A program made the translations under genes and the position numbers. From positions 1 to 64,000 of the forward strand of contig NZ_VWVU01000005.1 in NCBI RefSeq assembly GCF_008638365.1: a stretch of 64,000 bases of DNA, given 5' to 3'. The notes under the pieces are model-generated. The model made no database searches. It had not been told where the DNA came from and saw only the letters and a program-made list of their open reading frames with translations. Positions 10,249 to 19,414 of this stretch are shown here, piece after piece (the stretch's first letter is position 1; each line of letters starts with the position of its first letter). This DNA comes from Nocardiopsis quinghaiensis. Lineage in GTDB: Bacteria > Actinomycetota > Actinomycetes > Streptosporangiales > Streptosporangiaceae.

Positions 10249-10500
10249 CTAGTGGGCGCCGCTCTCGGTGCTGGAGGAGTAGGAGCCGTCCTTGCCGGCG
10301 TAGTCCCAGGACTCCTCGAACCAGGCCTTGCCGTCCCCGGCGGAGGACTCGACCTCGTGGTTGAACGCCCCGCCGTGACCGGCCACGCTGGTCTCCGAGT
10401 CGTAGTAGGCGTCCGCCGAGGCGACGGCCGGAGTTCCGAACGCCAGCACGGGTGCGGCGACGATGGTGAGCGTGACACGGTACAGGGTCTTCTTCTGCAT
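10249..10500 (-). CDS. Small secreted protein of unknown function
   Basis: The 83-residue product starts at ATG 10500, with GAAGGGA about 10 nt upstream. Residues 1-30 are a clear Sec signal peptide: basic MQKKTLYR, a hydrophobic core, then a cleavage site near PAVASADA. The mature part is about 54 residues, has no cysteine, and is rich in Ser, Glu, Asp, Gly and aromatic residues (AYYDSETSVAGHGG, WFEESWDYAGKDGS). I do not recognise a family. It faces a long gene-poor stretch and ends against a shared terminator. Confidence 0.7.
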   Translation of the reverse strand: MQKKTLYRVTLTIVAAPVLAFGTPAVASADAYYDSETSVAGHGGAFNHEVESSAGDGKAWFEESWDYAGKDGSYSSSTESGAH

Positions 10501-11326
10501 GGCAGTGCTTTCCCTTCGTGGCTTGGTACGGGGATCCGCCGACATCGGGGTGGTCCCGGACCGACGCTGCCCGCAAGGCGCGGGAGGCGCCGTGGAACCG
10601 CCCGGCTTCGTCCCCGCTCCCCAGCCTGCGGGCGGAGGAGGGCAAGAGGGAACACCAGAAAGCTGCGCAAACCCCAAAATCGAGAGCGCGGCGCGTAGGG
10701 CGGCCGTGGGGCCTGCGGCCAGTGTCGGAGGCCTTGCGTGAATCCCGCGCGTTAGTCCGGTATGTCGCATTTGCCCAATGGGTTCCGGTGTTCGTGTGAA
10801 AGGTCGGGCAACCGCTTTCACGTCGGTGGACATCCGTAAATCCCCGATATGCCCACCGCATGCACAGCGTCACCAACCTCCGCTCTCGGCTTCCCCGCCG
10901 GTTCTTTCCTTCCTGATTCCGCCGGCCCCTCTCCCCCTCCTGGCCACGGCACCGCCCGCGCGGAACACGCGCCGGAGCCCAGGGGCTGTGTAGAGCGTTC
11001 AGGAGGCCTCGGCCAGGCACCCGTGGGGTTTCCAGCGGCGAGCGACCACGCAACCGTGCGGGATCCGGCGGCGGCCCGCTCCAGGGGCGGGCAGAGCCTC
11101 CAGCGGATCCAGCGCTGTGACCACCGCCGCGGTCGTCCGTAACGGAGCAGTATCGGATGCGCACATCGCAGAACACCTGCACCGGTGGCCACCATCTGCC
11201 CATACGGAGCGGAACTTCGGTACCCGCCCATGTCACCGGGTTCTGACCGACCGAAACGTGGCTATAGTTCCCACGGGCCCGTCGTGGGTTACCGGGGATG
11301 GATGACGATGGATACGGGGTGGACCG
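10501..11326. other. Gene-poor 0.8-kb region upstream of the kinase
   Basis: No open frame here looks coding on either strand; those of 90-140 codons are Pro/Arg-rich and low in hydrophobic residues, as expected of chance frames at this G+C. A TATAGT hexamer at 11263-11268, 59 nt before the kinase start, is a candidate -10 element without a good -35. The minus-strand promoter of the small secreted protein must also lie in the first part. Confidence 0.4.
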
Positions 11327-13690
11327 GTGGACGACCTGGAGGGCCAGGATGGTAGCGGCGGGACGGGCCGGGAGCCGGGCCGCACGGCGGGGAACTACCG
11401 GCTGGCGCGGTCCCTGGGACGCGGCGGTTTCGGTGAGGTCTTCCTCGGCGAGGCCCCCGACGGCAGTCGCGCCGCGGTCAAGCTCCTGCACGCCAGCTGG
11501 GCGGGCGACCCCGAGATGCGCCGCCGCTTCGCCACCGAGGTGGAGCAGGCCCGTCGGGTGAGCGGCTTCTGCATCGCCGCGATCCTGGACGCCGATCCCG
11601 GGGCCGAGGAGCCGTGGATCGCCACGGAGTTCATCGACGGCCCCACCCTGCAGGACGCGGTGGCCGAGGACGGTCCCCGGAGCGGGGTCGAACTGCACCG
11701 GCTGGCCGTCTCCACCGCCACCGCCCTGGCCGCGATCCACGCCGCGGGGGTCGTGCACCGCGATCTCAAGCCGGACAACATCATGCTGGCCCCGGACGGT
11801 CCGCGCGTGATCGACTTCGGCATCGCCCGCGCCGTGGAGACCACCTCGGTCACCGCCAGCGGTGTGGTGGGAACCATCGGGTACATGGCGCCCGAGCAGT
11901 TGGAGGGCATGCGGCTGACCTCGGCGGTGGACATCTTCTCCTGGGGTTCGGTGATGGTCTACGCCGCCACCGGGCGGGAGGCCTTCCCCGGCCCCACCCA
12001 GGCCTCCCGTATCGCCCGCATCCTGGGGGCGGAGCCCGACCTCGGCGCTCTCACCGAGCCGCTGGCCGGAATCGTCCGTGCCTGCCTGGACAAGGACCCC
12101 GGCCGCCGCCCCGACGCCACCACCCTGCTCAACCAGCTGATCAGCGTGCCCGCCGCCGGCGGCCGGGCGGCGGCCGCGGCCCCGGGAGCGCGCTCTTCGG
12201 GCGCGGGGCCCAACGGGAGCGCGCCGGACGCGCGCACCCGGGCCGGCGCGGACCCGGTCCCGAGCGCGTTCGACGCGTCCGCGCGGGTGAACCCGACCCG
12301 CGTGGCGACCCGGACCCCCGTGGATCCGACCAGAGTGGCCCCGCAGGTCCCGGTGGACCCGACCCGCGCCTACACGCGGATGGCGCCCGGTGGCGCCGCT
12401 TCCGCCGATCCCTCCGCCGGTCTGGCCCCGCCCCGCACCGCGCCGCCCGTGTCGGGACCGGCCTCCGCCGCTCCCGGCACGCCGCCGCCCCACACCGCGC
12501 CCGCGTCGCCGCCGCCGTACTCCTCGCCTTCCGTGCCGGGCCCGGTGAGCGGTGGCCGCACCACTTCGCCGCCGCACCACGCCGGTGTGCCCCCGTACCA
12601 CTTCCACGGCATCCGGTTCACCGACCCGCGTGACCTGGCCGCGGCGATGCAGCAGAACTGGAGCGCCGCCGTCCAGGTCTTCAACGACCCGGCCGAGCGG
12701 GCCGCTCTCGGAGCCTGGCTCGTCAACGACCTCGGCGACACCACCCTGGACCGCTCCCTGTTCCGCGGACACGCCAACAGCGACGCCAATCTGGCGGTGG
12801 CCTCCTTCGTCTCCCAGCTGCGCCCCGACCTGCCGCCCATATTCCGGGGCCGGGGCGCCACCGTGGCCGAGCTGGGTGAGGTGTTCAGCGATCCGCGCCC
12901 CCTGTTCACCGGTGCGCCCCTGGCCAACGAGATGCTTCTGATGGCCCGCCCGAGCCTGCTCCGGATCATGGGCGCCCACCACGGCGACGACTCCGGCGAG
13001 CTGCTGCGGCTCGCGGAGCACCTCGACGAGGCCGAGCAGGCCGCCAACGCCTTCCACAAGCAGCTGACCGGCGAGCTGGAGGGGTGGCGTACGGCCCACG
13101 TCAGCGTCAGCACCGCCCTCATCCTGACCTTCCTGCTGCACCCGGAGCGGATGGTGCCGCCCGACGACGGCGGCGACACGGGCGTGCGGGAGTGGGCGGC
13201 CATCCTCTGGAACCGCGTCCGGAGCGCGCCGCTGCCCGTCAACGCCGGGTACGCGGCGGTGGCCTACGGCGCGGTGCCGACCATGCGGGCGCTGGCCGAG
13301 CAGCGGCGGCACTGGGAGAAGCGCCACGGCGAGGTCAGTACCAGGCACGACTCCCTGCGCCGCCGGGTGCTTCTCCAGGAGCGGCTGGTGCTCGCCCTGC
13401 GGATCTGCCGGTTCGCCATCCTCGGCATTCCCGCCGGGATCGTGACCGAGCTGTCGGCGGGCAGCGGCATGGAGGGGGTCGTCAGCCTGCTGCTCGTCGT
13501 GGGCGTACTCGGCTTCGTCGGAGCCGTCCTGGCGGAGATCACCGTGCGGATCGCCTTCGGCGGCCCGGCACGGCGCAACCTGCGCTACGGGGAGCTGAAC
13601 GGGGTCTCGTCGCAGCTGCCGCCGCTGACGGCGGGGGTCGACCGCATCCAGGGCGACCTGCGCAGGGCCCGGGAGATCTGCGGGCCCTGA
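11327..13690 (+). CDS. Serine/threonine protein kinase with unrecognised C-terminal membrane domain
   Basis: This is a 787-residue, Hanks-type kinase. The Gly-loop GRGGFGEV is at 31-38, catalytic Lys in AAVKLL is 52, HRDLKPDN begins at His144 (catalytic Asp146) and DFG begins at Asp163, so it should be active. A Pro/Ala-rich linker covers about residues 275-425. Residues 425-680 form a helical soluble region I cannot assign, followed by two hydrophobic segments (about 690-745) and a short tail. It lacks PASTA repeats. GTG 11327 has GGGG 7 nt upstream, and a stop shortly before it in frame fixes the start. The gene stands alone, so substrates are unknown. Confidence 0.9.
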   Translation: MDDLEGQDGSGGTGREPGRTAGNYRLARSLGRGGFGEVFLGEAPDGSRAAVKLLHASWAGDPEMRRRFATEVEQARRVSGFCIAAILDADPGAEEPWIATEFIDGPTLQDAVAEDGPRSGVELHRLAVSTATALAAIHAAGVVHRDLKPDNIMLAPDGPRVIDFGIARAVETTSVTASGVVGTIGYMAPEQLEGMRLTSAVDIFSWGSVMVYAATGREAFPGPTQASRIARILGAEPDLGALTEPLAGIVRACLDKDPGRRPDATTLLNQLISVPAAGGRAAAAAPGARSSGAGPNGSAPDARTRAGADPVPSAFDASARVNPTRVATRTPVDPTRVAPQVPVDPTRAYTRMAPGGAASADPSAGLAPPRTAPPVSGPASAAPGTPPPHTAPASPPPYSSPSVPGPVSGGRTTSPPHHAGVPPYHFHGIRFTDPRDLAAAMQQNWSAAVQVFNDPAERAALGAWLVNDLGDTTLDRSLFRGHANSDANLAVASFVSQLRPDLPPIFRGRGATVAELGEVFSDPRPLFTGAPLANEMLLMARPSLLRIMGAHHGDDSGELLRLAEHLDEAEQAANAFHKQLTGELEGWRTAHVSVSTALILTFLLHPERMVPPDDGGDTGVREWAAILWNRVRSAPLPVNAGYAAVAYGAVPTMRALAEQRRHWEKRHGEVSTRHDSLRRRVLLQERLVLALRICRFAILGIPAGIVTELSAGSGMEGVVSLLLVVGVLGFVGAVLAEITVRIAFGGPARRNLRYGELNGVSSQLPPLTAGVDRIQGDLRRAREICGP

Positions 13691-13713
13691 CGCCTCGCGG
13701 GGCGGCCTCCGGC

Positions 13714-13729
13714 ACCGCCGAACGGCGGT
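13714..13729. terminator. Short hairpin between convergent genes
   Basis: ACCGCC-GAAC-GGCGGT (13714-13729) lies in the 40-nt gap between the convergent kinase and uridine-kinase-like genes. It is small, but it is the only stem there. Confidence 0.5.
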
Positions 13730-13730
13730 C

Positions 13731-14333
13731 TCAGCGAGCCGCGTTGTCGATGACCACGTCGGCGTGCTCCCTGGGGCGGTCCCGCCGGTGGAAGGCCTCC
13801 TCCTGCTCCGCCCACACGCTCCGATAGGGCGCGTAGACGGCCGCGTCCCACCGGCCGTCCAACCGCAGTGAGCGCTCGTCGTCGGGCGCGGCCACCCACA
13901 CCAGCAGGTCCAGCAGGTCGCGCACGGCGGCGGCGCCCGAACCGGATCCCTCCACCACGAGGATCCCGCCCGCCGCCACGCCGTCGGGCAGGGCGGTCCA
14001 CTCCCGCGCGAAAGCGCCCCGCTCCCAGTCGTAGCGCCGCCATGCCGCCCGTTCCCCACGTGCGAGTGGTTCCAGGACCCACTCCCGCAGCAGTCCCGGC
14101 GCCTCGGCCAGGCCCTCCCAGCCGGGGTAGAGGTCCTCCATGGTCAGCACGCGGGCCGCCTCCCCCCGCGCGGCCAGCGACGTGCAGAACTCCTCGGCCA
14201 CCGTGCTCTTGCCCGCGCCCGAGCGCCCCTCGACCGCCACGACACGGATGCGGCCCGCGCGGGGGGAGGGGACCGCCCGCGCGAGGCGGTCGGGCCATCC
14301 GCGCTCGGCGGTGCTGATGCGTGGTCTGGTCAT
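13731..14333 (-). CDS. Uridine-kinase-like P-loop protein
   Basis: The 200-residue product has Walker A GRSGAGKST (about residues 36-44), a following MEDLYPGWEGL stretch typical of uridine-kinase-like NTPases, and VVEGSGSGA in the middle. Actinomycete genomes commonly carry such short uridine-kinase family proteins whose substrate is unproven; phosphorylation of a nucleoside or similar small molecule is expected. TAGGGT (14345-14340) ends 6 nt before the ATG, so a leaderless transcript is likely. It diverges from the ROK regulator across 112 nt. Confidence 0.75.
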   Translation of the reverse strand: MTRPRISTAERGWPDRLARAVPSPRAGRIRVVAVEGRSGAGKSTVAEEFCTSLAARGEAARVLTMEDLYPGWEGLAEAPGLLREWVLEPLARGERAAWRRYDWERGAFAREWTALPDGVAAGGILVVEGSGSGAAAVRDLLDLLVWVAAPDDERSLRLDGRWDAAVYAPYRSVWAEQEEAFHRRDRPREHADVVIDNAAR

Positions 14334-14445
14334 GTTCGGACCCTAACGTCATGGGACGAGAAGTTTCGGCTTGCGTTCAATCCTTGTAGCATTCCTCGCA
14401 ACGGTGCCGAAGCGCCGGGAAACCACCGAGACAAAGGGGCAGCTG

Positions 14446-15621
14446 GTGACCGAGGCCACCGCGACGCCGGGATCCCAGTCCGCCCTGCGCCAGGCCAACG
14501 AACGCCGGGTCGTGGACGTGCTGCGCCGCGACGGGACGTGCACCCAGGCCGAACTGTCCCGGTCCACCGGCCTGTCCGCGGCCAGCGTCTCCAACATCGT
14601 CCGCGGCCTGCGCGCCGCCGGGACGGTCTCGGTGCGCGACACCTCCTCCAACGGCCGCCGGGCCAGGGCGGTCACACTGCTGCGCCCTCCCGGTACCGTC
14701 GTGGCCGTCGACTTCACCGCCGACCGCGTCCGCGTCGCGATCGGCGACAGCGACGGCAACATGCTGGTCCGCGAGGAGATCGACTACGACGTGGCCTCCG
14801 ACGCCGAGCGCGGGATACGGCGCGCCGCCTGGCTGGCCGAGACCACGCTGATCCGCTCCCGGATCGACCTGGGCACCGTGTCGTCGGTGGTGGTCTCCGT
14901 CCCCGGGCCGGTCGACCCGGGCACCGGCGAGGTCGGCGCCATCTCCTGCGTGCCCCGCTGGGCGGGGTTCCGCCCGGCCAGGGCCCTGACCGAGCGGCTG
15001 GGGGTGGAGACCCTGGCCGAGAACGACGCCAACCTCGCGGTCCTGGCCGAGCAGTACCAGGGCGCGGGCGCGGGGGCCGAGCACGTGATCCACCTGGTCC
15101 TCAGCGAGGGCGTGGGCGCGGGCATCATGATGTCCGGCCGGCTCTTCCGCGGGGCGGGGGGTACGGCCGGGGAGATCGGGCACATCGCGCTGGATCCGCG
15201 CGGGCAGGTGTGCCGGTGCGGCAACCGGGGCTGCCTGGAGACCTTCGTGGGCGCGAACTACCTGCTTGACATGCTGCCGCAGAACAGCGGTGTGGCCCGC
15301 GGTCCGGGGCCGGTCCGGATCCCGGACATGGTGGCGGCGGCGCTGGAGGGCGACCCGGGCAGCCGGCGCATCATCGCCGAGGCGGGCACCGCGCTGGGCC
15401 AGGGCGCCGCGATCATGGCGAACCTGTTCAACCCGGGCCGGGTGACCGTGGGCGGGGAGCTGGCCGACGCGGGTGAGCTGCTGCTGGACCCGATGCGCAG
15501 GGCGATGGAGCTGGGCTCCCTGGAAAGCGCTCTGGAGCGGCTCGAACTGGTGCCGAGCGCGCTGGGCAGGGACGCGGCCCTGTACGGCGCACTGCGTATG
15601 GCCGTGCAGCACGCGAACTGA
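14446..15621 (+). CDS. ROK-family transcriptional regulator
   Basis: GTG 14446, with AAGGGG 7 nt upstream, gives a 391-residue protein. The N-terminal winged helix (about 15-75) contains CTQAELSRSTGLSAASVSNI. The ROK sugar-kinase-like domain follows and includes the zinc-binding signature GHIALDPRGQVCRCGNRGC and then LETFVG. ROK regulators repress sugar uptake genes and are released by a sugar. The sugar ABC importer starts 320 nt downstream on the same strand, which suggests that this regulator controls it. The perfect inverted repeat at 15801-15815 is the best operator candidate. Confidence 0.9.
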   Translation: MTEATATPGSQSALRQANERRVVDVLRRDGTCTQAELSRSTGLSAASVSNIVRGLRAAGTVSVRDTSSNGRRARAVTLLRPPGTVVAVDFTADRVRVAIGDSDGNMLVREEIDYDVASDAERGIRRAAWLAETTLIRSRIDLGTVSSVVVSVPGPVDPGTGEVGAISCVPRWAGFRPARALTERLGVETLAENDANLAVLAEQYQGAGAGAEHVIHLVLSEGVGAGIMMSGRLFRGAGGTAGEIGHIALDPRGQVCRCGNRGCLETFVGANYLLDMLPQNSGVARGPGPVRIPDMVAAALEGDPGSRRIIAEAGTALGQGAAIMANLFNPGRVTVGGELADAGELLLDPMRRAMELGSLESALERLELVPSALGRDAALYGALRMAVQHAN

Positions 15622-15800
15622 ACGGGTCCGGAGTGGAACGGACGGCGATCGGGCCCCTCCGGTCGGTGCCCGCACGTAGGCTGACAGGTGACGAACGTCG
15701 AGGTCAGCGCCGGATCGAAGCCGTGGTTCGGTAAAGAAACGGAATTCCTTCACACGAGCTCACATGTCGGGACCTCCGCTCTGGCCTGGGTTTTCGCTCT

Positions 15801-15815
15801 GTTCACGCTGTGAAC
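15801..15815. promoter_or_regulatory. Perfect inverted repeat GTTCAC-GCT-GTGAAC upstream of ABC operon
   Basis: In the 319-nt gap between the ROK gene and the substrate-binding protein, GTTCACGCTGTGAAC forms 6-bp perfect arms around three bases. It lies 126 nt before the TTG start. TTGACG (near 15855) and TTGACT (near 15880) are possible -35 boxes, but no good -10 pairs with either. The repeat is a plausible operator for the adjacent ROK regulator or for global catabolite control. Confidence 0.5.
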
Positions 15816-15940
15816 GCAATACTCGTGATGTTTCGGTTATGTGTTCAGGAGTTGACGGCAAGGTAGCGGCGGGGTTTGACTTCACTCCAACCACTCGCGA
15901 GTTTCACCGTCCGTATCCCCCCTCATGAGAGGCATCCGCG

Positions 15941-17086
15941 TTGAACACACGACGCTTCGCATCGCGCCGCACGGCCGCCGGCGGTTTCGCCGCCGTCGGA
16001 GCCGCTCTGGCACTCCTCGTCTCCGGTTGTGGTTCGCTCACCAGCTCGGGCGAGGACGCCGAGCGCGAGACCCACACCGTCGAGGAGGGCTTCCACGTCG
16101 GCCTCCTCCTGCCCGACCTTCACACCGCTCGCTACGAGGCCTTCGACAGGCCCTTCTTCGAGGAGGAGATGAACGAGCTCTGCCCGAGCTGTGAGGTGTC
16201 CTACGCCAACGCCGACGGGGACGTGGACGAGCAGCAGACCCAGGCCCAGGCCATGTTGACCGACGGCGTGGACGTGCTCGTCCTGGACGCCGTCGACGCC
16301 GCCGCGGCGGCCGGGACCGTCAACGAGGCCAAGTCCCAGGGCGTGCCGGTGGTCGCCTACGACCGCCTCGCCGAGGGCGGCGCCGACATGTACGTCTCCT
16401 TCGACAACCACCGCGTCGGCCAGGTCCAGGCCCAGTCCCTGCTGGAGGCCCTGGAGGCGGAGGGCACCACCGGGGACGGCTCGATCGTCGTGATGCACGG
16501 CTCGCCCACCGACCCCAACGCCTCCAGCTTCAAGGCGGGCGCCATGGAGGTCTTCGAGGGTCAGATCGAGATCGGCCAGGAGTTCGACACCCCGGACTGG
16601 TCGCCCGACGAGGCCAACTCCCAGATGGAGGGTGCCATCACCTCCGTGGGCCTGGACGAGATCACCGGCGTCTACGCCGCCAACGACGGACTGGCCTCCG
16701 GCGTCATCTCCGCGCTGCGCAGCGCCGGAGTCACCGTCGAGGACCTGCCGCCCGTGACCGGTCAGGACGCCGAGCTGGCCGGGATCCAGCGCATCGTCGC
16801 CGATGAGCAGTACATGACCGTCTACAAGGCCATCCGGCCCGAGGCCCAGGTCGCCGCGGCCATGGCCGTGGGCCTGGCCACCGGCGAGGACCCCCAGCTG
16901 GGCGAGTACACGCTCACCGAGGCCGAGGACGGCAACGGCGAGACCATCGACGCCGTTCTGCTGGAGCCGACCGCGGTCACCAAGGAGAACGTGGGCGACA
17001 CCGTCGTCTCGGACGGGATCTACAGCATCGAGGAGATCTGCACCGAGGACTACGCCGACACCGACTTCTGCCAGGAAGCCCTCTAG
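15941..17086 (+). CDS. Sugar ABC transporter substrate-binding lipoprotein (XylF-like)
   Basis: The product has 381 residues and a lipoprotein signal: basic start NTRRFASRR, hydrophobic core, lipobox LVSGC with Cys30 as lipidated residue. The mature part is a type-1 periplasmic-binding protein of the ribose/xylose group (HVGLLLPDLHTARYEAFD, VVAYDRLAEGGADMYVSFDN, YAANDGLASGVISAL). It starts with TTG at 15941, eight bases after GAGAGG; no ATG or GTG gives the signal peptide. ATPase and permease genes follow. The likely substrate is a pentose or similar monosaccharide. Confidence 0.9.
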   Translation: MNTRRFASRRTAAGGFAAVGAALALLVSGCGSLTSSGEDAERETHTVEEGFHVGLLLPDLHTARYEAFDRPFFEEEMNELCPSCEVSYANADGDVDEQQTQAQAMLTDGVDVLVLDAVDAAAAAGTVNEAKSQGVPVVAYDRLAEGGADMYVSFDNHRVGQVQAQSLLEALEAEGTTGDGSIVVMHGSPTDPNASSFKAGAMEVFEGQIEIGQEFDTPDWSPDEANSQMEGAITSVGLDEITGVYAANDGLASGVISALRSAGVTVEDLPPVTGQDAELAGIQRIVADEQYMTVYKAIRPEAQVAAAMAVGLATGEDPQLGEYTLTEAEDGNGETIDAVLLEPTAVTKENVGDTVVSDGIYSIEEICTEDYADTDFCQEAL

Positions 17087-17107
17087 AACCGGTGCGACGG
17101 TCCGGTC

Positions 17108-17140
17108 CGGGCGGGCGGACTCCCGCTGTCCGCCCGCCCG
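17108..17140 (+). terminator. Intercistronic hairpin after the binding-protein gene
   Basis: Thirteen-base perfect arms (17108-17120 and 17128-17140) with a 7-nt loop lie between the binding-protein and ATPase genes. Such hairpins stabilise the upstream mRNA or partly terminate, giving more binding protein than transporter. The ATPase ribosome-binding site follows directly. Confidence 0.65.
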
Positions 17141-17169
17141 AACCGGGATGAGAGAAGAGAAGCGAACGC

Positions 17170-17967
17170 ATGAGCACACCAGTCCTGGAACTGTCCGGGA
17201 TCTCCAAGACCTTCGGTGCGGTCCGCGCCCTGAGCGACGTCGACTTCCAGGTCGGTGAGGGCGAGGTCGTCGCCCTGCTCGGTGACAACGGCGCCGGCAA
17301 GTCCACCCTGGTCAAGGTGATCTCCGGAGCCCACCCCGCGGACAGCGGCGGGGTCATCACGTGGGACGGCAAGCCGGTCAGCATCGGGACGCCCGCCGAC
17401 GCACAGCGCCTCGGGATCGCCACCATCTACCAGGACCTCGCCCTGTGCGACAACCTGGACATCGTCGGCAACCTCTTCCTGGGCAACGAGAAGCTGCACT
17501 TCCCCGGCACCCTCGACGAGGTCGAGATGGAGAGCCGGGCCAGGGAACTGCTGGACTCCCTGTCCGTGCGGATCCCCAACCTGCGCGTTCCGGTCGCCTC
17601 CCTCTCCGGAGGCCAGCGCCAGATCATCGCCATCGCCCGCTCCCTCCTGGGGCAGCCGCGCGTGGTGATGCTCGACGAGCCCACCGCGGCCCTGGGCGTC
17701 GCCCAGACCGCCCAGGTCCTCGACCTCATCGAGCGCCTGCGCGACAAGGGCCTGGGCGTGCTGCTGATCAGCCACAACATGGCCGACGTGCGAGCGGTGG
17801 CCGACCGGGCCATGGTGCTGCGGCTGGGCCGCAACGCCGGAGACTTCCCCATCGCGGACACCAGCTACGAGGAGATCGTGGCAGCCATCACCGGCGCCGC
17901 CGACAACCCGGTCAGTCGCCGTTCCGAGCGCACCGGTGCCTCGGCCCTGGCCACGGAGGACAAGTGA
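17170..17967 (+). CDS. Sugar ABC transporter ATP-binding protein (single domain)
   Basis: The 265-residue ATPase has Walker A GDNGAGKST (about residues 38-46), signature LSGGQ, Walker B VVMLDEPTAALG and the switch His in LLISHNM. It carries one nucleotide-binding domain, unlike the double-domain XylG/RbsA proteins, so the importer would use a homodimer. This short form is common in actinomycete sugar importers. Its stop and the permease ATG share one base (TGATG), giving tight coupling. It powers uptake of the sugar bound by the upstream lipoprotein. Confidence 0.93.
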   Translation: MSTPVLELSGISKTFGAVRALSDVDFQVGEGEVVALLGDNGAGKSTLVKVISGAHPADSGGVITWDGKPVSIGTPADAQRLGIATIYQDLALCDNLDIVGNLFLGNEKLHFPGTLDEVEMESRARELLDSLSVRIPNLRVPVASLSGGQRQIIAIARSLLGQPRVVMLDEPTAALGVAQTAQVLDLIERLRDKGLGVLLISHNMADVRAVADRAMVLRLGRNAGDFPIADTSYEEIVAAITGAADNPVSRRSERTGASALATEDK

Positions 17968-19247
17968 TGACCCAGCAGACCCCTGTCTCCAAGGCACCCG
18001 GGCGAGGTGGGGCCGAGTCGGTCGCCCCCAAGCGCGACCCGCGGCTGCTGGCCACGGTGGCATCGCCCAAGGGATGGCTCGACGCCTTCAAGCGCGCCCT
18101 GCGCGGCGGTGATCTGGGAGCACTCCCGGTGGTCATCGGCCTGATCCTCATCGCCGTCGTCTTCCAGTCGGCCAACGACCGGTTCCTGTCGCCGCAGAAC
18201 CTGTCCAACCTGACCGTACAGATCGCCGCCATCGGCCTGATGACCACCGGCGTGATCATGGTCCTGCTGCTCGGCGAGATCGACCTGTCCATCGGGTCCG
18301 TCGCCGGCCTGGCCGCCGCGGCCCTGGCCGTCCTCGCCGTCAAGCAGGGCGTCTCGGAATGGGTGGCGATCGCACTCGCCGTCGGGCTCGGCCTCCTGGT
18401 CGGCCTGGTGCACGGCTTCATCTTCGCGAAGCTGGGGGTGCCGGCCTTCGTGGTCACCCTCGCGGGCCTGTTGGGCTGGCAGGGCCTGCACCTGTACCTG
18501 ATGGGCGCCGACGGCACCATCAACACCAGCCCGAGCGGAACGATCGCGCTCCTGACCCAGACCTACTTCGTGTCGTTCATGGGCTGGGCGATCGCGGTAC
18601 TGGCCCTGGGCCTGTACGTCGTCTCGGTGTTCCTGGTGGAGCGGCGCCGCCGCCTGGCGGGCCTGCCCTACAAGCCCCTGACCGGGGTCCTCTTCCGGGC
18701 CGCCCTGCTCGCCGTACCGATCCTCGGCGGCGTGTGGGTGCTCAACCAGTACAAGGGCGTGCCGCTGGCCTTCCTGATCTTCGTGGGCTTCGTCGTCGCC
18801 CTCGACCTCATCCTGCGCAAGACCCGTTACGGCCGCATGGTCTACGCCGTCGGCGGCAACGCCGAGGCCGCCCGGCGCGCTGGTATCAACGTGGACCTGA
18901 TCCGCATCTCGGTGTTCGGCATCGCCTCCGCCCTCGCCGCCCTGGGCGGCGTCATGCTCACCTCGCGCAACTTCGCGGCGAGCGTGTCCACCGGTGGCGG
19001 TGAGGAGCTGATGATGGCCATCGCGGCCGCGGTCATCGGCGGTACCAGCCTCTTCGGCGGGCGCGGCAACGCCTACTCCGCCCTCCTGGGCGGTCTGGTC
19101 CTCGGCGCGATCGCCTCCGGCCTGCTGCTGCTCCAGATGAACACCTCCGTCCGGTTCATGATCACCGCGGGGGTCCTGCTGGTCGCCGTCATCCTGGACT
19201 CCCTCTCCCGCCGGGGTCGCAAGACCCACGCCAGGGGAGGCGCCTGA
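17967..19247 (+). CDS. Sugar ABC transporter permease (XylH-like)
   Basis: This 426-residue polytopic protein has about ten to twelve helices after a hydrophilic 50-residue N-terminus. The RbsC/XylH motifs are present: VMVLLLGEIDLSIGSVAGL, FVVTLAGLLGWQGLHLYLMG, and GGNAEAARRAGI followed by the C-terminal FAASVSTGGGEELMMAIAAA block. It is longer than RbsC and has the central insertion of the xylose-type permeases. ATG 17967 overlaps the ATPase stop. It forms the membrane channel of the importer and is the last gene of the operon. Confidence 0.92.
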   Translation: MTQQTPVSKAPGRGGAESVAPKRDPRLLATVASPKGWLDAFKRALRGGDLGALPVVIGLILIAVVFQSANDRFLSPQNLSNLTVQIAAIGLMTTGVIMVLLLGEIDLSIGSVAGLAAAALAVLAVKQGVSEWVAIALAVGLGLLVGLVHGFIFAKLGVPAFVVTLAGLLGWQGLHLYLMGADGTINTSPSGTIALLTQTYFVSFMGWAIAVLALGLYVVSVFLVERRRRLAGLPYKPLTGVLFRAALLAVPILGGVWVLNQYKGVPLAFLIFVGFVVALDLILRKTRYGRMVYAVGGNAEAARRAGINVDLIRISVFGIASALAALGGVMLTSRNFAASVSTGGGEELMMAIAAAVIGGTSLFGGRGNAYSALLGGLVLGAIASGLLLLQMNTSVRFMITAGVLLVAVILDSLSRRGRKTHARGGA

Positions 19248-19322
19248 CAAGGCGGCCACGGCCCACCCCGGGGCGGCCGGCGGTGCCTCACTCCCCACCG
19301 TCCCCGCCCCCTCCCACCCGGT

Positions 19323-19341
19323 CCGGCGCCCCAAGCGCCGG
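19323..19341 (+). terminator. Putative terminator of the sugar importer operon
   Basis: CCGGCGC (19323-19329) and GCGCCGG (19335-19341) form a 7-bp hairpin about 75 nt after the permease stop. It is followed by a pyrimidine-rich stretch with CTCTTCG. Confidence 0.45.
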
Positions 19342-19414
19342 GCCGGGCCCTCTTCGTCCCACCTTCCCGCCTCCTGTACCCGGTTGGGAAAGTCGGGATA
19401 TAGCGTCGTGAACC

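Noticed and set aside
10818..11231. Minus-strand frame of 137 codons in the gene-poor region
   Set aside because: Pro/Arg/Gly-rich composition, no ribosome-binding site and no recognisable fold; treated as non-coding.
9794..14059. A 1421-codon open frame on the minus strand across several genes
   Set aside because: It is a chance frame opposite the SRPBCC and kinase genes. Its composition is Arg/Gly/Pro-rich with no domain, and it runs across two better supported genes.
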